Positions 10,926-21,853 of a DNA stretch of 64,000 bases are shown here, piece by piece; position 1 is the first letter of the stretch, and each line of letters begins with the position of its first letter. The notes below the pieces were generated by a model, which saw only the letters and a program-made list of their open reading frames with translations, was not told where the DNA came from and searched no databases. The stretch covers positions 62,001 to 126,000 of the forward strand of contig CANJKZ010000770.1 of assembly GCA_947471745.1 (NCBI GenBank), written 5' to 3'. The position numbers and the translations under genes were made by a program. The stretch is from Closterium sp. Naga37s-1 (lineage: Eukaryota > Streptophyta > Zygnematophyceae > Desmidiales > Closteriaceae).

Positions 10926-13900
10926 ATGGCGCTCACCATTAGTACGCACGCGACTGTACTAGTTCCGCGACCGTCCACTTCTCGCTCCAATCCGGTGACT
11001 CTCAATTCCGCAACGCGCGTGCGAAATAGTCGTACGCGGTCTACGGCCTTTTATTTTTCGCAAAACTCTTCGCCGCACATCGCCGACCTCAGCACATGCA
11101 CCCACCGCAGCAAGCGGCGCAACTTCCGCCACAAGCGCGCTCGCAATTTGCAATGCTCCGCCTCATGCGCCGCATCCCCCGCCGAACCGTCAGCTCCAGC
11201 TAGGATTCCGTCTCTTGACGAACTCCGTCGAATGCTGGAGCAGACGGAGAGCGCAACGTTGACGGAGAGAGCAGAGACGGAGGGAAACGGAGGATCAGAA
11301 GGAGAAGGAATCGACGGTGAAGGCGGGAGAGTGTGGGAGAACGTGGCAAAGGCTTCTACGCGGCGGTTCGGGCAGAACGAAGGCGAGGAGGTGCGGGTGG
11401 TGCTGTATCGCGACGACGCCGCGTGGTGCCCCTTCTGCCAGCGCGTGTGGCTGCAGCTCGAGGAGAAGCGCATTCCGTACCGGTGAGAACGGATTCCGTG
11501 AAGGTGAGAGCGGATTTCGTACACAGGTAAGATGAAAAGAGTTTTTGCAAAAGTAAGATGGTTCTGCTCGTCATCACTTGCACCCCTATTCTTTCATTTC
11601 CCTCCCTCTCCCCGCCTTCTTGTGGCGGGGTTCACTCTCCCTGCTCCCTGCTCCAATCCTCCCTACTTTGATTCTCCTTTGCGTCTCTCCCTTCGCCTCT
11701 GCCTCTCTCCCTTCGCCTCTGTAGTTTTCCTCTCTCCTATCGTCCCCCTCAAGATCATGCCCCTCGAATGCCTTTAGCATGGAGAGAATGTACCTTGAGT
11801 GCTTCAGGAGAAATCTCTCAGCTTCGGCCTTCTCCCCTCTCCACATCCCTCCCCTCTCCCCTTGTCTCCCCCCTTCCATTCTCCCCACCCTCTCCCAACC
11901 CTCCAACACCTTCAGGGTTGAGAAAATAAACCTCAAGTGCTACGGGCCAAAGCCTGATTGGTTCTTGGAGCTCGTGCCCAATGGCATGCTGCCAGCTGTC
12001 CAGGTGAGCGCGGTGGTTTGGTTGGTGGTGTGTGTGTTTGTTGGTGCAGCCTGTTGGCTCTCTGGTTGTTTGTGAACGTGCTGTTTCCATTCTTCAGATT
12101 TCAGGCAACTGTGCGGTTGGCTACCCCTCTCAAACCTCTCAATACTGCACACATTGCACTGCTGCCCCACCTACTCACCCACCCACCCCCACCCCCCTCC
12201 CCCCCTTTCTTTTTTGTTATGTGTCTCATGTTTATGTTCATCCACCGCTGTAACCTTTGAATCACGGATCGCGCAGTCTTTGTGAGGTGATTATAACGCA
12301 GCACATCACACAATACCAGCTCCCGGCACCTCCTGTCCCCCTGTATTGCCACCCCACCACCCAGCTAGACGGGCGAGTGATCACAGAGTCCGTGACTATA
12401 ATGAAGGAGATTGAAGCCGCCTTCCCAAGCCACTCGCCGCTCCTCCCCCCTCCCTCCGACGGGCATGCAGCAGCGGCAGCAGAGCAGCTGATGGGTCTGG
12501 AGAGGGGGTTGACTGGGGCATGGCTCAAGTGGACCAAGGGAAAGGATGCCATGCGCTGGCTTGCCAGTGGTAGCGGGGCCGGAAGCAGCAGCAGTGGGGG
12601 TAACAGCAGTGGGAGCAGCAGAAGCAGCAGTGGCAGTGGCGAGGGTGCAGGCGGTGAGGAGGAGAGGGAGGGGCGGAGGGAGTTTGAGGCGGCGATGGAT
12701 GCCGTGGAAGCAGCTCTGGTGGAGAGCGGAGGGCCTTACTTCCTTGGGAAAGAGGTTCGTCTGTCAGCTTCACTCATTGCATTCAATCTCGCTTTTGTGG
12801 AAACCATTCTCACATTCATTACAGTCACTCTCCCATTCATTACAATCACTCCTCTACGATGGCAGCCAAGCTACACTCGTTTTGCCGGACTTTGTTTTTA
12901 CCATATTCACCTACCATGCTTTCACTGCAAATACCATTCTATGTGTTTCAAAGTCCTTTGCAAGTGCACCTATGTTTCTTTATTCCCATGTATGGCAGCA
13001 ATTCTAGGCAAACGGTTGTCAGTGTGTCACACATACTGCAATCTGTCTCACCAGTCCCAATGACTCCCGTCTCATTTGCCTCACATTTTAAAATCCTCCT
13101 CGTAATTGTTTTGTGTGCAAAATAAGTTCTACCACACTATGGCCAAGAATTCTCTCTCATGCTTGCCTCCCTACTTCTCAGGTGCTCCTGATTCCACTAC
13201 CCATCCACTCCCACCCCGAACCCACATGGACTTCTCCCACATGGACTTCTCCCTCATCGACTTGCTCTACAAGCCTCAGCTCAAGCAATCTCCTGCTGAT
13301 GCGAACTGTTTCTGCTGCACTCTCACCACACCATCTTTCTCACCTCTCTCCCCACTTCCCTTCCCATGGGTTCCTACTGTCGATCCACACCCGCCCCCAC
13401 CTCCTGAGCAGTTCTCTCTCGTCGACGTCACCCACGCGCCTCTCCTCGAGCGATTCGCTGCCAGTGCGCCGTACTGGAAAGGCCTCACAGTGCGGAACAA
13501 CCCTCGCTGGCCGGCCCTCTCCCACTGGTATGACGCCATGGATGCTCGACCCGCCTACCTCCCACTCAAGTCCGACGATTTCTCCATCACCCACTCCCTC
13601 GTGCCGCAAATCGGGCCGGTGATCGCGAGCGCCGATCCAACGGCTGTGGCGCGCCGGGCTTATATCGATGGACGGGATGGGACGGGCGCGTGGGATCTGC
13701 CGTTGAGGGAGGAGGAGACAGCGTGGGGGAGGGAGGATGGGACAGGAGGGAAGGGGCGGAGGGCGCAGAGAGAGGTGGTGCGGGCGATTGTGGGCAATCA
13801 TGACAGGCTGGTGGCCTTTTGCCTGCGATCTCTGGAGGATTCTGCACTCGCTTCTGCCATTACTGCTGCTGGGGCTGCGGGTGGTGCCGTTGGTGGTGCT

Positions 13901-14254
13901 GCTGCCCCTATGAGCAGCCGGACTCACGCGGACCAAGCTGAACCACAGCAGCAGGCCATCACAGCGGAATGCCTTGCGCCAGCTGTCAGCGAGGCGTTGC
14001 GCCACGTGGCGCATGCACTGCTGGTCGGCACAGAAGCCGCAAGCCCCTTCCCTGCCATGTCCCAGGCACTCCTAAAGCTAAGTGGTGGGAGCAGAAGTGA
14101 GGATGGGAGGGCAGCAGTGGAAGAACGGTTGGTGTTGGCTCTTGCATATCTGAGGGATAGAGTTGGTGTTCCAAGGGACTTGAGTTATCCAGCTGCAAGG
14201 CAGCTGAGAGCTCACCTTCAGTGGGTCGTTCGGTCATTAGGATCCCCAATGTAA
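10926..14254 (+). CDS. Plastid-type glutathione S-transferase-like protein, four exons
   Basis: Host gene. Exons inferred from GT-AG borders and continuous GST homology: 10926-11482, 11916-12003, 12365-12754 and 13412-14254, giving 625 residues. The start is the first ATG, with G at +4. Residues 1 to about 75 are rich in Ser, Thr and Arg with few acids, like a chloroplast transit peptide. The thioredoxin-fold N-terminal domain follows, with the redox or glutathione-binding motif CPFC at residues 168-171 and LDGRVITES further on. A Ser/Gly/Glu-rich linker in exon 3 precedes the helical GST C-terminal domain (YFLGKE then [15 protein letters not shown]). A C-terminal extension of about 230 residues (ending near [19 protein letters not shown]) exceeds ordinary GSTs. 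The CxxC site suggests thiol-transferase or reductase chemistry rather than classic conjugation, possibly near the iota class of photosynthetic organisms; the class is uncertain. No break is seen. Confidence 0.85.
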
Positions 14255-14362
14255 AAGCGTAGATGACCATATGTTGATGTATATTGCCGATGTCTAAAAC
14301 CTTACTGACAAGCATGGATAACCATTACCGTATTACCCCGGATAGAAGCGCACCTGCGCTTA

Positions 14363-14386
14363 CCGTCATCGCCCGGATATAAGACA
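14363..14386 (+). repeat. Left terminal inverted repeat of the inner pogo element
   Basis: CCGTCATCGCCCGGATATA followed by AGACA; pairs with 17921-17944 with one mismatch and is preceded by the TA duplication. Confidence 0.9.
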
Positions 14387-14407
14387 TATATGTCTTATCT
14401 CGTACAC
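14378..14407 (+). repeat. 30-bp subterminal direct repeat, left copy
   Basis: Identical over 30 bp to 17809-17838 in the same orientation. It holds the palindrome AGACATATATGTCT followed by TATCTCGTACAC. A subterminal repeat inside both ends of a pogo element is a candidate transposase-binding site. Confidence 0.8.
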
Positions 14408-14850
14408 GGGCAAAAATGCTTGAGTTATCTTGTAAACGGGATGGTTTAGGGTGTCTTATAATTCTTATAAATGGAAAAAATTTTAAGTTGACTGTAACAC
14501 TTGCAAAGTGTGTAGAAAACACCCAGGGACCAGATTCATTGAAACAGGCCGACCTCGGTGGTGATGCAGCAAAGCTGCCACCGCTGGCAAGATTCCTCTG
14601 TGCTGGCAGCATCTAATGATGCTGCCAGCGTCGTTTTGCTGCCAGCAGCGCATGGCAGCTTCCAGAACGCTGCTGGCAGCACGTTGGCAGCGTCAGTCTG
14701 TCCTCTACGAGGAGATGCCTCGTAGAGGAGCGGCTCGGCACCTGTGGATGGGGCACTCTGGCTGGGGGGGGTAGTCGGGCTTTCACTTCATTTGGTGCTC
14801 ATGGAGGTTGAATTCTCACCTCAACCTTGCTCTCGGCAGGCTCTCTAACC
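14408..14850 (+). other. 5' region of the pogo transposase gene
   Basis: No coding support. From about 14600 to 14700 there are repeated GCTGCCAGC and GCTGGCAGC segments able to pair with each other. A CTCGGCAG just before 14841 would serve as a 3' splice site if a 5' untranslated intron exists. Presumed promoter and leader. Confidence 0.5.
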
Positions 14851-17701
14851 ATGCGCAGCAAGGTACCCCTAGGCAAGTCCTCACCTCGTCCTCACGTGCA
14901 GGTGAATAACTACGGGCGAATTAACTCGCCCGGCGATGGCATCCGCGTAGCCATGGCGAAGAACGCGAGCAAGGCGGGAAGTCCTACCGCCGCCTCCGGT
15001 GCGAGCTGTGACGGGGAAGACGGAGACGAAGCACACGGCGACGACGCCGAGGAGGATTGGCCGGAGAACGGCCACGATGACAGCGCTTCGGGCGACGAAT
15101 TTGGTACTGCCGACATCGAGGAGGACGAATGGTGGAATCAGCCGGTCGGGAGCGACGACGATGTGGAAGAGTGGCGGGCTGGTGATTCCGACAACGACGG
15201 AGGTGAAGATGCTGGCGGTGACAACGCGGAGGCACAGGAAGCGGCGGTGGATGCGAATGAGGCTGCCGACGAGGCGGCGGCGGAACTCGAGACAGAGGCG
15301 CCTGCGGATGCGGACGCGGTGGCGGAGGCGAACAAGGTGGCTGCGGATGCCGTCTTATTTGAGGGTGAGGGCGACGACGACGACCCGTGGCGCCTTGGGA
15401 CAGACGACGACGTTCCGCTACTGAAGCGGAGGCTGCGCCATCGCCTACAGTCCACGACGAAGCGCGCCCGCGTGGTGCTCTGTGACGACGACAGTCCCGG
15501 GGAGGAGCGTCGCCCCCTACTCACCGCTGCGGAGAAGGGAAAGGCAAAGGTCGTGGAAGCCCCTGCTAAGTCCCCTGCTAAGGCCCCTGCAAAGGCCCCT
15601 GCTCGTGGCCGCACAAGCAACAAGAAGCACAAGGACGACGGAGACCCTGGATCCAGCAAGGGTGCGGCAAAGAAAAAGGCGAAGAAGGCGCCGAATCCTG
15701 ACGACATCATCGTCAACAAGGCGTTGGGCAGCGACGATGAGTACGCGGCGGCGGCGGGCCCGATTCCCACGTTCCCTGAGAAGGAGGCGCCGAAGGACCC
15801 CACCCTCCATAATCCCAACACCCGCCCACCTTCCCCTCGCAGCAAAGACACTACGAAGAAGCGCCGCGGCTGGACCGTGCGTGAGAAGGTTAAGTGGGCG
15901 CGCCGCTATCAGGAGCTCGGCTCCTTGAAGAAGACTAGCTTGGAGTCAACCGCGAGCGTCGCCTGCATCAGACGCTGGTGCGCGGAGGCGGCTGCGGGCA
16001 TCTACAAGGGCGCGGCTAACTGCCGCAAGCGGATGCACGGGGGGGGCCGCCACGCACACTACCCCGACATGGAGGCAGCGTTGTACCGCTACATCTGCCT
16101 TCAGCGCGCTAACGGGGTGGCCATCTCGGTGAAGGACACCCAAAAGTGGAGCCGCGAGTGGATGAAGAAGCATTACCCCGGCAAGAACTGGAACGCGAGC
16201 TCTCACTGGAGCCAGCGTTTCCGTGACCGCTGGAACCTGGTGATGCGGGTGAAGACGAAGGTCGGACAACGTCTGTCGGCAGGTGCGTGGATAAGGAGTT
16301 CGTGCCGCGCACGGCCCATTGTATGCATGTCTTACCTTGCTCGTTGTCTAACCGTCCCTCGCTTCTGTTCCTGTCCCGTTTGCAGAGTGCGCGAAGGACT
16401 GCGAGTCCTTCTGGAAGTTCGTGCGCATCAACAGGGCGCGGCACAACATCGACCTGGCCCGTATCATCAACGCGGACCAAACGCCACTGTTCGTGGAGAT
16501 GCCGGCCGAGAGGACGATCGAGCACCGTGGCGCGCGCTCGGTCCCAATCCGCACTGCAGGCTACCAGAAGACGCGCTTGACGGTGATGCTCGCGTGCACT
16601 GCATCCGGGGAGAAGCTGCGGCCGTGGGTGTGGTTCAAGATGAAGAACGTCCCCAACTGTGAGATTCCGGACGGTAAGCGCCATGACTTCAACCTTGCCC
16701 CTGCCTCATGAGCGTGCCCCACTGTGCTGATGTCCGTCTGTCCCTTGTGTGCCTGGCAGGAATCGTGGTCCAAGCACAGGACAACGGGTGGATGGACGAG
16801 AGCGCTGTACAGACCTGGCTGTCCAAGGAGGTGCTTCCCCATCTGAACCCCCAGCGCGGCAAGAGCGCGAGGCGTGCGATGCTGGTGTTGGACTCCTACC
16901 GCGGCCACATCACCCAGACCATGCTTCAGTCGTACCGCACGCACAGCATCACCCCTGCAGTCATTCCAGCGGGTTGTACGAGCCAGATTCAACCCCTGGA
17001 CGTCTCCATCAACCGGTGCTTCAAGGCTGCCGTGCGAGCGCGCTACGCCAGGTGGTTCATGCGTGAAGGGATTCACCTGAAGACGAAGAAGGGTGAGTTG
17101 GCTGTTCATTTTAAATTCCTGCTCTGTTTCGTGTCCTTATCGTTAACATCTCGCTGCCGTGTCCTCTGTCCCACCCGCAGGGAACCTGCGGAGGCCTCCG
17201 CACCCCGTGGTGCTGCAGTGGATCGCGGAGGCTTGGGATCAAGTCCCCAGGCAGATCATCATCGACGCGTTCCGCCACTGTGGGATCTCCAGCAAGCTGG
17301 ACGGAACGGAGAACCACCTGGTGATGTCTCACCTGCGCGCCAGGAGCACCACCGATGTCTCCGAGGACATGTCCCTCGGGGGGACCACAGGCGACAACAC
17401 GCGCCTGCTTCGGAAGGCTCCAGAGGAGGAGGAGGAGGAGGAGGAGGAGGAGGAGGAGGAGGAGGAGGAGGAGGAGGAGGAGGAGGAGGAGGCGATGCAG
17501 GCGGAGGGCGTGCGGGAGGTGGCCGTGGCAACTGGCCTGGAGGTGCTGTACCAGGAGACCCCCAACTACCGCGGAGCGGCGGCCGAGGCTGACCGCATGA
17601 TCGAGCCAAGGGAGACGGCTAGGCATGCCTGGCGAGTGCCAGACCTGGGCGTAGAGCCTGTTGCTAGTGCTGCAAAGGAGGCGGTTACTGAGGGGGGTTA
17701 G
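14851..17701 (+). CDS. pogo/Tigger-type transposase, four exons
   Basis: Exons 14851-16282, 16386-16673, 16760-17092 and 17181-17701 join in frame across GT-AG introns of 80-105 bp to give 857 residues. The N-terminal third is acidic, then Lys-rich (nuclear-targeting type). A psq-like helix-turn-helix (RGWTVREKVKWARRYQELG) lies at about residues 337-378 and a CENP-B-type DNA-binding HTH (WNASSHWSQRFRDRW) at about 408-477. The DDE_1 catalytic domain follows. Its three acidic residues are in INADQTP (codon 16475), LVLDSYRGH (16891) and IQPLDVSIN (16999), with 35 residues between the second and third. A Glu run near the C-terminus comes from a GAG repeat. It would bind the element ends and cut and paste at TA sites. 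All key residues are present and no break is seen. Confidence 0.88.
17423..17492 (+). repeat. (GAG)n microsatellite in the transposase gene
   Basis: About 70 bp of uninterrupted GAG/GGA units encode a run of more than 20 Glu in exon 4. Length is likely variable between copies. Confidence 0.95.
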
Positions 17702-17808
17702 GTAGAAGTAGGGATTCATGAATGTATGGATGTACCCCCTAAAGTAGTGTAGGCTCGTTTAGAAGACACCCCCTGTTTATAAGAAAACCCATAAACCCCG
17801 GTTCTGAT

Positions 17809-17838
17809 TATAAGACATATATGTCTTATCTCGTACAC
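17809..17838 (+). repeat. 30-bp subterminal direct repeat, right copy
   Basis: Identical to 14378-14407, same orientation, about 110 bp inside the right end of the pogo element. The stretch 17702-17920 around it holds no gene. Confidence 0.8.
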
Positions 17839-17920
17839 ACAAATAGGTGTCGTATAAAAAGGCTTGCCTGTTTATAAGAGACACCCGTATAGTAGACAAC
17901 CCATGTCTACTATTCAACAC

Positions 17921-17944
17921 TGTCGTATATCCGGGCGATGACGG
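17921..17944 (-). repeat. Right terminal inverted repeat of the inner pogo element
   Basis: Reverse complement of the left end apart from one base, followed by the TA duplication at 17945-17946. Confidence 0.9.
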
Positions 17945-17992
17945 TAAAATAAAGCAGAGTTTTTTAGGGGGGTACGCTTCTAATTGAGTCAT

Positions 17993-18018
17993 TTTTATAA
18001 GCGCATGCGCTTATAAAA
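17993..18018. repeat. 26-bp perfect palindrome in the MITE
   Basis: TTTTATAA, GCGCATGCGC, TTATAAAA form one perfect palindrome. The half-site GCGCTTATAA or its complement recurs toward the right end (near 18303, 18337, 18364 and 18389), suggesting repeated protein-binding sites typical of MITE subterminal regions. Confidence 0.85.
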
Positions 18019-18436
18019 TGACATATACGAATTTATAAATTTAAGACACCAAATTGTATGTTTCACTCTTGCCATTTCAACCGAGTCGAAACTTTTCGCG
18101 TCACAATGCAGAATCTCCTGCAAGCGATTCTCTTCCAGCACACAGGGGCCAAGATGCGACACTTTGCAGTCATGCCAGCACATCCTGACTGGACGCGCAG
18201 CCAGTCAGGTCTTCGAGAGTCAAACTCAGCGAAATTGAGATTGTATTCGCTTCAAAATTGAAACTCGCTACTGTTTCGAACAGAAATTTTAATTTAAAAT
18301 TGTACATGCGCTTATAATAAGTAACGTTTTCACAGGGGGTGCGCTTATAATTGAGGATCGACCATAAGCGCATTGCTCCAGATAGAAGCGCATGCGCTTA
18401 TAATAGGCCTGCGCTTCTATCCGGGGTGATACAGTA

Positions 18437-18922
18437 TGATTCACGTGTAAGCGAGAAACTTTGAACCACCTGAACCCTACACCAGGTTTTCTGTCATCAT
18501 TGTAAACTTGTAGGTATTTTTTTCTTCGAATGCGGTGGAACCATATTGTAGAAGCAGTTTAATATATGAAGCCTTTTCAGCAACCCTCCACTCCATGCGT
18601 TTCCTCAGGTGAAGCAGTAGCCATTGCGATCATGATGATGCTTCAAAGAATGCCTCGCACCAGGGCATATGTTTGGTTTTTGGCTACTCACGATTAGCAG
18701 TGTAGCATTTTTGAAAACCCTTCTGATCAGTGTGTAATTTTTCGTTACACTGATACATCAATGTAACATTGAGTTTCAAAAACTTTACCCCAGAGCATCA
18801 GTGTAGTATATTTGCGTACCCCTATCGCAAAAAAATATTACTAATCGTTTTAGAAATTGGGAAACACCATTTTATTAATATAGCCATTCAGTGACATTTA
18901 TGTACGCTCATCCTCGCTACCA
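18437..18922. other. AT-rich spacer between the MITE and the hAT-like gene
   Basis: No supported gene. Contains short inverted repeats, for example 18727-18753 (TCAGTGT/ACACTGA), whose stem resembles the hairpin at 10692-10714. Probably the 3' flank of the hAT-like gene on the minus strand. Confidence 0.6.
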
Positions 18923-19187
18923 TCAGACGACTCCTCTCTTTCCTTTCCCTTTCCAGAGCACGACTTGTATGGGGCATGTGTTTTTGCGGGTCTTCTCTTT
19001 TTTTCGCTTCCGCCAGATATCCAACACCTCAGGCCACTTGTACTCATAGCTTAACATGTTCAGGGTCATCAGTTCGGATAGCCGGGCGTCGCCAAGCGAC
19101 GTCCGAAACCAGCTTTTGATCACATTTTGGCGACTGAATCCGTGCTCGCACTCCACGGTACTTAGCGGAATTACTGCCAGCGCCTGC

Positions 19188-19316
19188 TGATAAAATAACG
19201 AACGAGAATGAATGAAACTAGGAAAGAGTTGGGTACAAGTACTAACCCTAATTTGGTTGTACCCCTTATGGGCTACCCCACTACAGCCTACACAAATGTA
19301 TAAGCTATAATGTTCT
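19188..19316 (-). repeat. 3' LTR of element C
   Basis: About 129 bp starting TGATAAAATAACG on the plus strand; pairs with 21721-21853. Shares TTGGGTACAAGTACTAACCC and CTACCCCACTACAGCC segments with the LTRs of D, F and G. Confidence 0.85.
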
Positions 19317-21312
19317 CGGCGCAAGGGTGGCAGGGCGGGGCAGGCGAGGGCGGCAGGGGAGGCAGAGACCTGGGGAGACCAGAGACAAGAAGACGAGAGT
19401 GCATGCCACGAAGGCGAGGCAGGGAGGGGTGACCCAGGCGGTGGTGCCACAGAAGAGTCTGGTGCGACAGGATGCGACACGAGCAAGAGGCGGCTACCTG
19501 ACCTGACGCGGACACCTGAGCAGACACAGCTACCTGAGAAGGCTCGGTAGCGAGTGTGTACAGACTCGACCCTGGCCGACGAGTGAACGTGGCCAGGTGA
19601 CGCCCTGTCCGTGTGCACGTGCAGATCGACACACGCTGACCCGCAGGAGTGGTGGTAGTGACCATCGCATCCTGGAGGGCAGCGGTACTCACCAAGTTCG
19701 TAGAGAACGAGGGGAGGTGAAGACCTGACAGTGAGCCGGATGGAACCGCCGGACACGGGAGGACAATGGAGGAACGGGCCACGATAGGTCCTCCGGAGGG
19801 GTCAGCCAGTCTGACCGGGACAGGTGCAGGAAGAGGAGTGAGGGTGGTGCTATCACGAAAGAAACAGCGCGAGGCGCCGGAGTCCAACGTTAAAGTGTGC
19901 AAGGCCTCAGCAGGCGCAGTACCAGAGAGAGTACCAGACTCACTAGCACCTAGAGCAGCAGCGGCTATACCTGGGTCAGGCGACACACACCGGTAACAGT
20001 CACCCTCAGCACTAACAGACAACGCATATATAGCAGAAAGAATAGCATAAAAGTCTAGATCAAAGATAGCAATCCTAGACTTAAGCAGATATGCCCAGCG
20101 AGGGAGCTCGACGTCGTCACCAAACTCAGCACGCCAAGCGTCGTCAAGGTAGGAGAAGCAGCGGTGCTGAGTGTGGAGCCGCCCGCAAGTCTGACCAGCA
20201 CGGTCACCCGTGCGAATGACATACGGGCAACTACCCCCAGACGCCCCACGCAGAAACCACTCACGAAGCTGCTGGGGGAACGGGGTCTCGCTCCGACGCT
20301 GCTGCTGCTGACGCTGGCCACCCCCAGAACCGACACGCCGAGCGCCAGTCCCACCGCTACCAGTCCCACCGCCTCCACTGCCGCCACTCCCACCGCTGCC
20401 TCCACCACCGCCACCAGAGCCCCCACTCCCGCCAATAGTCCCACTGCCGCCACCACCTCCACTGCTGCCCCCACCACCACTCCCGCTGCCACCTCCACCA
20501 CCGCCGCTGCCACCTCCACCACCCCGGCCACCCTTGCCCTTGCTGCTGCGGTGCTTCGCACTAGCAGAAGCAGCCCCGACGTCCTCAGGAACAGAGATGT
20601 CTGCAGCAGCAGCAGAGGCGTAGGAGGGGGCAAGGGGGGAGGGGGAACACCCCTCAAAGAAGGGCGGGCGCAGAGTGCCACGAGCAGCACCTACAGCAAC
20701 TACACTAGTCTCAGCTGCAAGGAGGTGCTGCTCGAGGAGGTCAACAGTGAGGGAGGTGGGGTCAAGAGAGAGGAAGTGGTCCCTGACAGAGCGAAGAGAG
20801 TTAGGGAGGCGGGTGACAATAAAGTAGAGAGTGATGTACATCGGGGGCGGGTTCCTGTCAAGGAACTCAGCAGGAATGGCAGCGCGGTAGCGAGTGTCAC
20901 TAGCGCGAAGGTGGGAAACCAGGTCCTCGACTGTGGTAAAGGCAGACAGCTCGGGGAACAGGTAGGGCAGAAGGAGGCGGCCTAGAGCACCAGTGGCAGG
21001 GGAGGAGTAGCGAGCGACGACAGCGTCGTACAGTGCCTGCGCTGTCCTGTGCTGTCCGAAGTGAACACATTCAGCTAATGGCAGGTGGTTGCGAATGGCT
21101 AAGCGGGCAGCAGCGTCAAGAGTAAGCCACTGTGAGCGAGTCGAAAAGTCAGCTATGGCGGGAGGGGCAGTAGCAGCGCCTGACGCGAGGTCAAACATCG
21201 AGACACTGTCCTTAGAATCGCTCAGTAGGTACAGCTGCAGGTCGTCTAGCCACGTGTCAAACTGAATCGGTCTGCCCTCATGATCAAACGCGAGAACCCG
21301 AAGCGAAGCCAT
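19317..21312 (-). pseudogene. gag and partial pol of element C
   Basis: Gag starts at the ATG at 21312 (MASLRVLAFDHEGRP). A capsid-type region of about 230 residues is followed by a Gly/Ser-rich stretch. The knuckle pattern C-X13-C-X3-H-X4-C lies near 20156-20230, the protease LDSGAS near 19875-19895 and GAG-pre-integrase (LLWHHRLGHPSLP) near 19400-19460. Gag is the same type as in F (WLDDLQLYLLSD, DLASGAA). Confidence 0.85.
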
Positions 21313-21700
21313 AGCTGTGCTGCACACAGGATAGCAGTAGCAATTGTAGCAGTAGCAGTAGCAGCTGTAGCAGTAGCAGCAGGGACAGTGGGGCAAGGGG
21401 CCGACGGGGCCGGGCGCGGGGCTAAGGGTCGACAGGGGGCCAGGCGCGGGCTAGGGACGGGGCCGGGCGCGGGCTAGGGACGGGGCTGGGCGCAGGCTAG
21501 GGACGGGGCCGTGTGCGGACTAGGTACGGGGCCGGGCGCTGGGCTAGGGACGAGGCCGGGTGCGGGGCTAAGGGCCGACGGGGCCGGGTGCGGGCTAGGG
21601 ACGGGGCCGGGCGCGTAGACTAGGGGTGACGGGCCGGGCGCGTAGGCTAGGGTCGACTTGCCTAGGTGGGGTACTAGCAGCGTAGCAGGTGGTGGGCCCA
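21313..21700 (-). repeat. GC-rich leader of element C
   Basis: About 390 bp between primer site and gag, mostly units of CGGGGCCGGGCGCGGGCTAG type. The palindrome TGGGCCCA lies at 21693-21700, with primer site TGGAATCAGAGC on the minus strand just before the LTR. No gene. Confidence 0.8.
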
Positions 21701-21720
21701 AGGAACCTGCTCTGATTCCA

Positions 21721-21853
21721 TGACAAAATAACGAACGAGAATGAATGAAACTAGGAAAGAGTTGGGTACAAGTACTAACCCTAATTGGGTTGTACCCCTT
21801 ATGGGCTACCCCACTACAGCTTGCACAAATGTATAAGCTATAATGTTCTGAAA
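21721..21853 (-). repeat. 5' LTR of element C
   Basis: 133 bp starting TGACAAAATAACG on the plus strand; touches the primer site on its left and the CCTGC duplication on its right. Confidence 0.88.

Larger units (their letters stand above)
14363..17944 (+). mobile_element. Inner pogo/Tigger-like DNA transposon, complete-looking
   Basis: A 3582-bp element nested in the MITE. Inverted ends of 24 bp with one mismatch lie at 14363-14386 and 17921-17944, beginning CCGTCATCGCCCGGATATA. Each is flanked by TA (14361-14362, 17945-17946). It carries one four-exon transposase gene (14851-17701). A 30-bp direct repeat with palindromic core AGACATATATGTCT occurs near each end. TA duplication, CENP-B-type HTH and a DD35D catalytic domain place it in the pogo/Tigger group of Tc1/mariner. 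Coding region and ends look undamaged, so it may be recent. Confidence 0.9.
14328..18434. mobile_element. Outer MITE-like element (pogo-type ends) hosting a second transposon
   Basis: Terminal inverted repeats of 25 bp at 14328-14352 and 18410-18434 match at 23 of 25 positions; the shared core is ACCCCGGATAGAAGCGCA. Both are flanked by TA (14326-14327 and 18435-18436), the pogo/mariner target duplication. Without the inner transposon only about 520 bp of its own sequence remain (14328-14360 and 17947-18434), with no coding capacity but several GCGCTTATAA motifs and a 26-bp palindrome. It is therefore a non-autonomous MITE. It lies about 70 bp past the stop codon of the GST gene. Confidence 0.85.
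19188..21853 (-). mobile_element. Copia element C, internally reduced, in the hAT-like gene
   Basis: Short copia fossil with LTRs at both ends (19188-19316 and 21721-21853) and a 5-bp target duplication CCTGC (19183-19187 and 21854-21858). Parts seen from the 5' end: LTR, primer site TGGAATCAGAGC, GC-rich leader, gag, extended zinc knuckle, protease and GAG-pre-integrase, then the 3' LTR. Most of pol is absent, so it is broken and not autonomous. The LTRs differ at about four of 129 positions by eye (3%), a moderate age. It belongs to the C/F/G LTR type. Confidence 0.9.

Noticed and set aside
14600-14710. Structured RNA gene or riboswitch
   Set aside because: The pairing GCTGCCAGC/GCTGGCAGC repeats are simple and sit in the transposon leader; no known RNA family features and no tRNA-like fold seen.
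17159-17701. Separate acidic host gene with a poly-Glu run
   Set aside because: It is the last exon of the pogo transposase, joined in phase through a good GT-AG intron.
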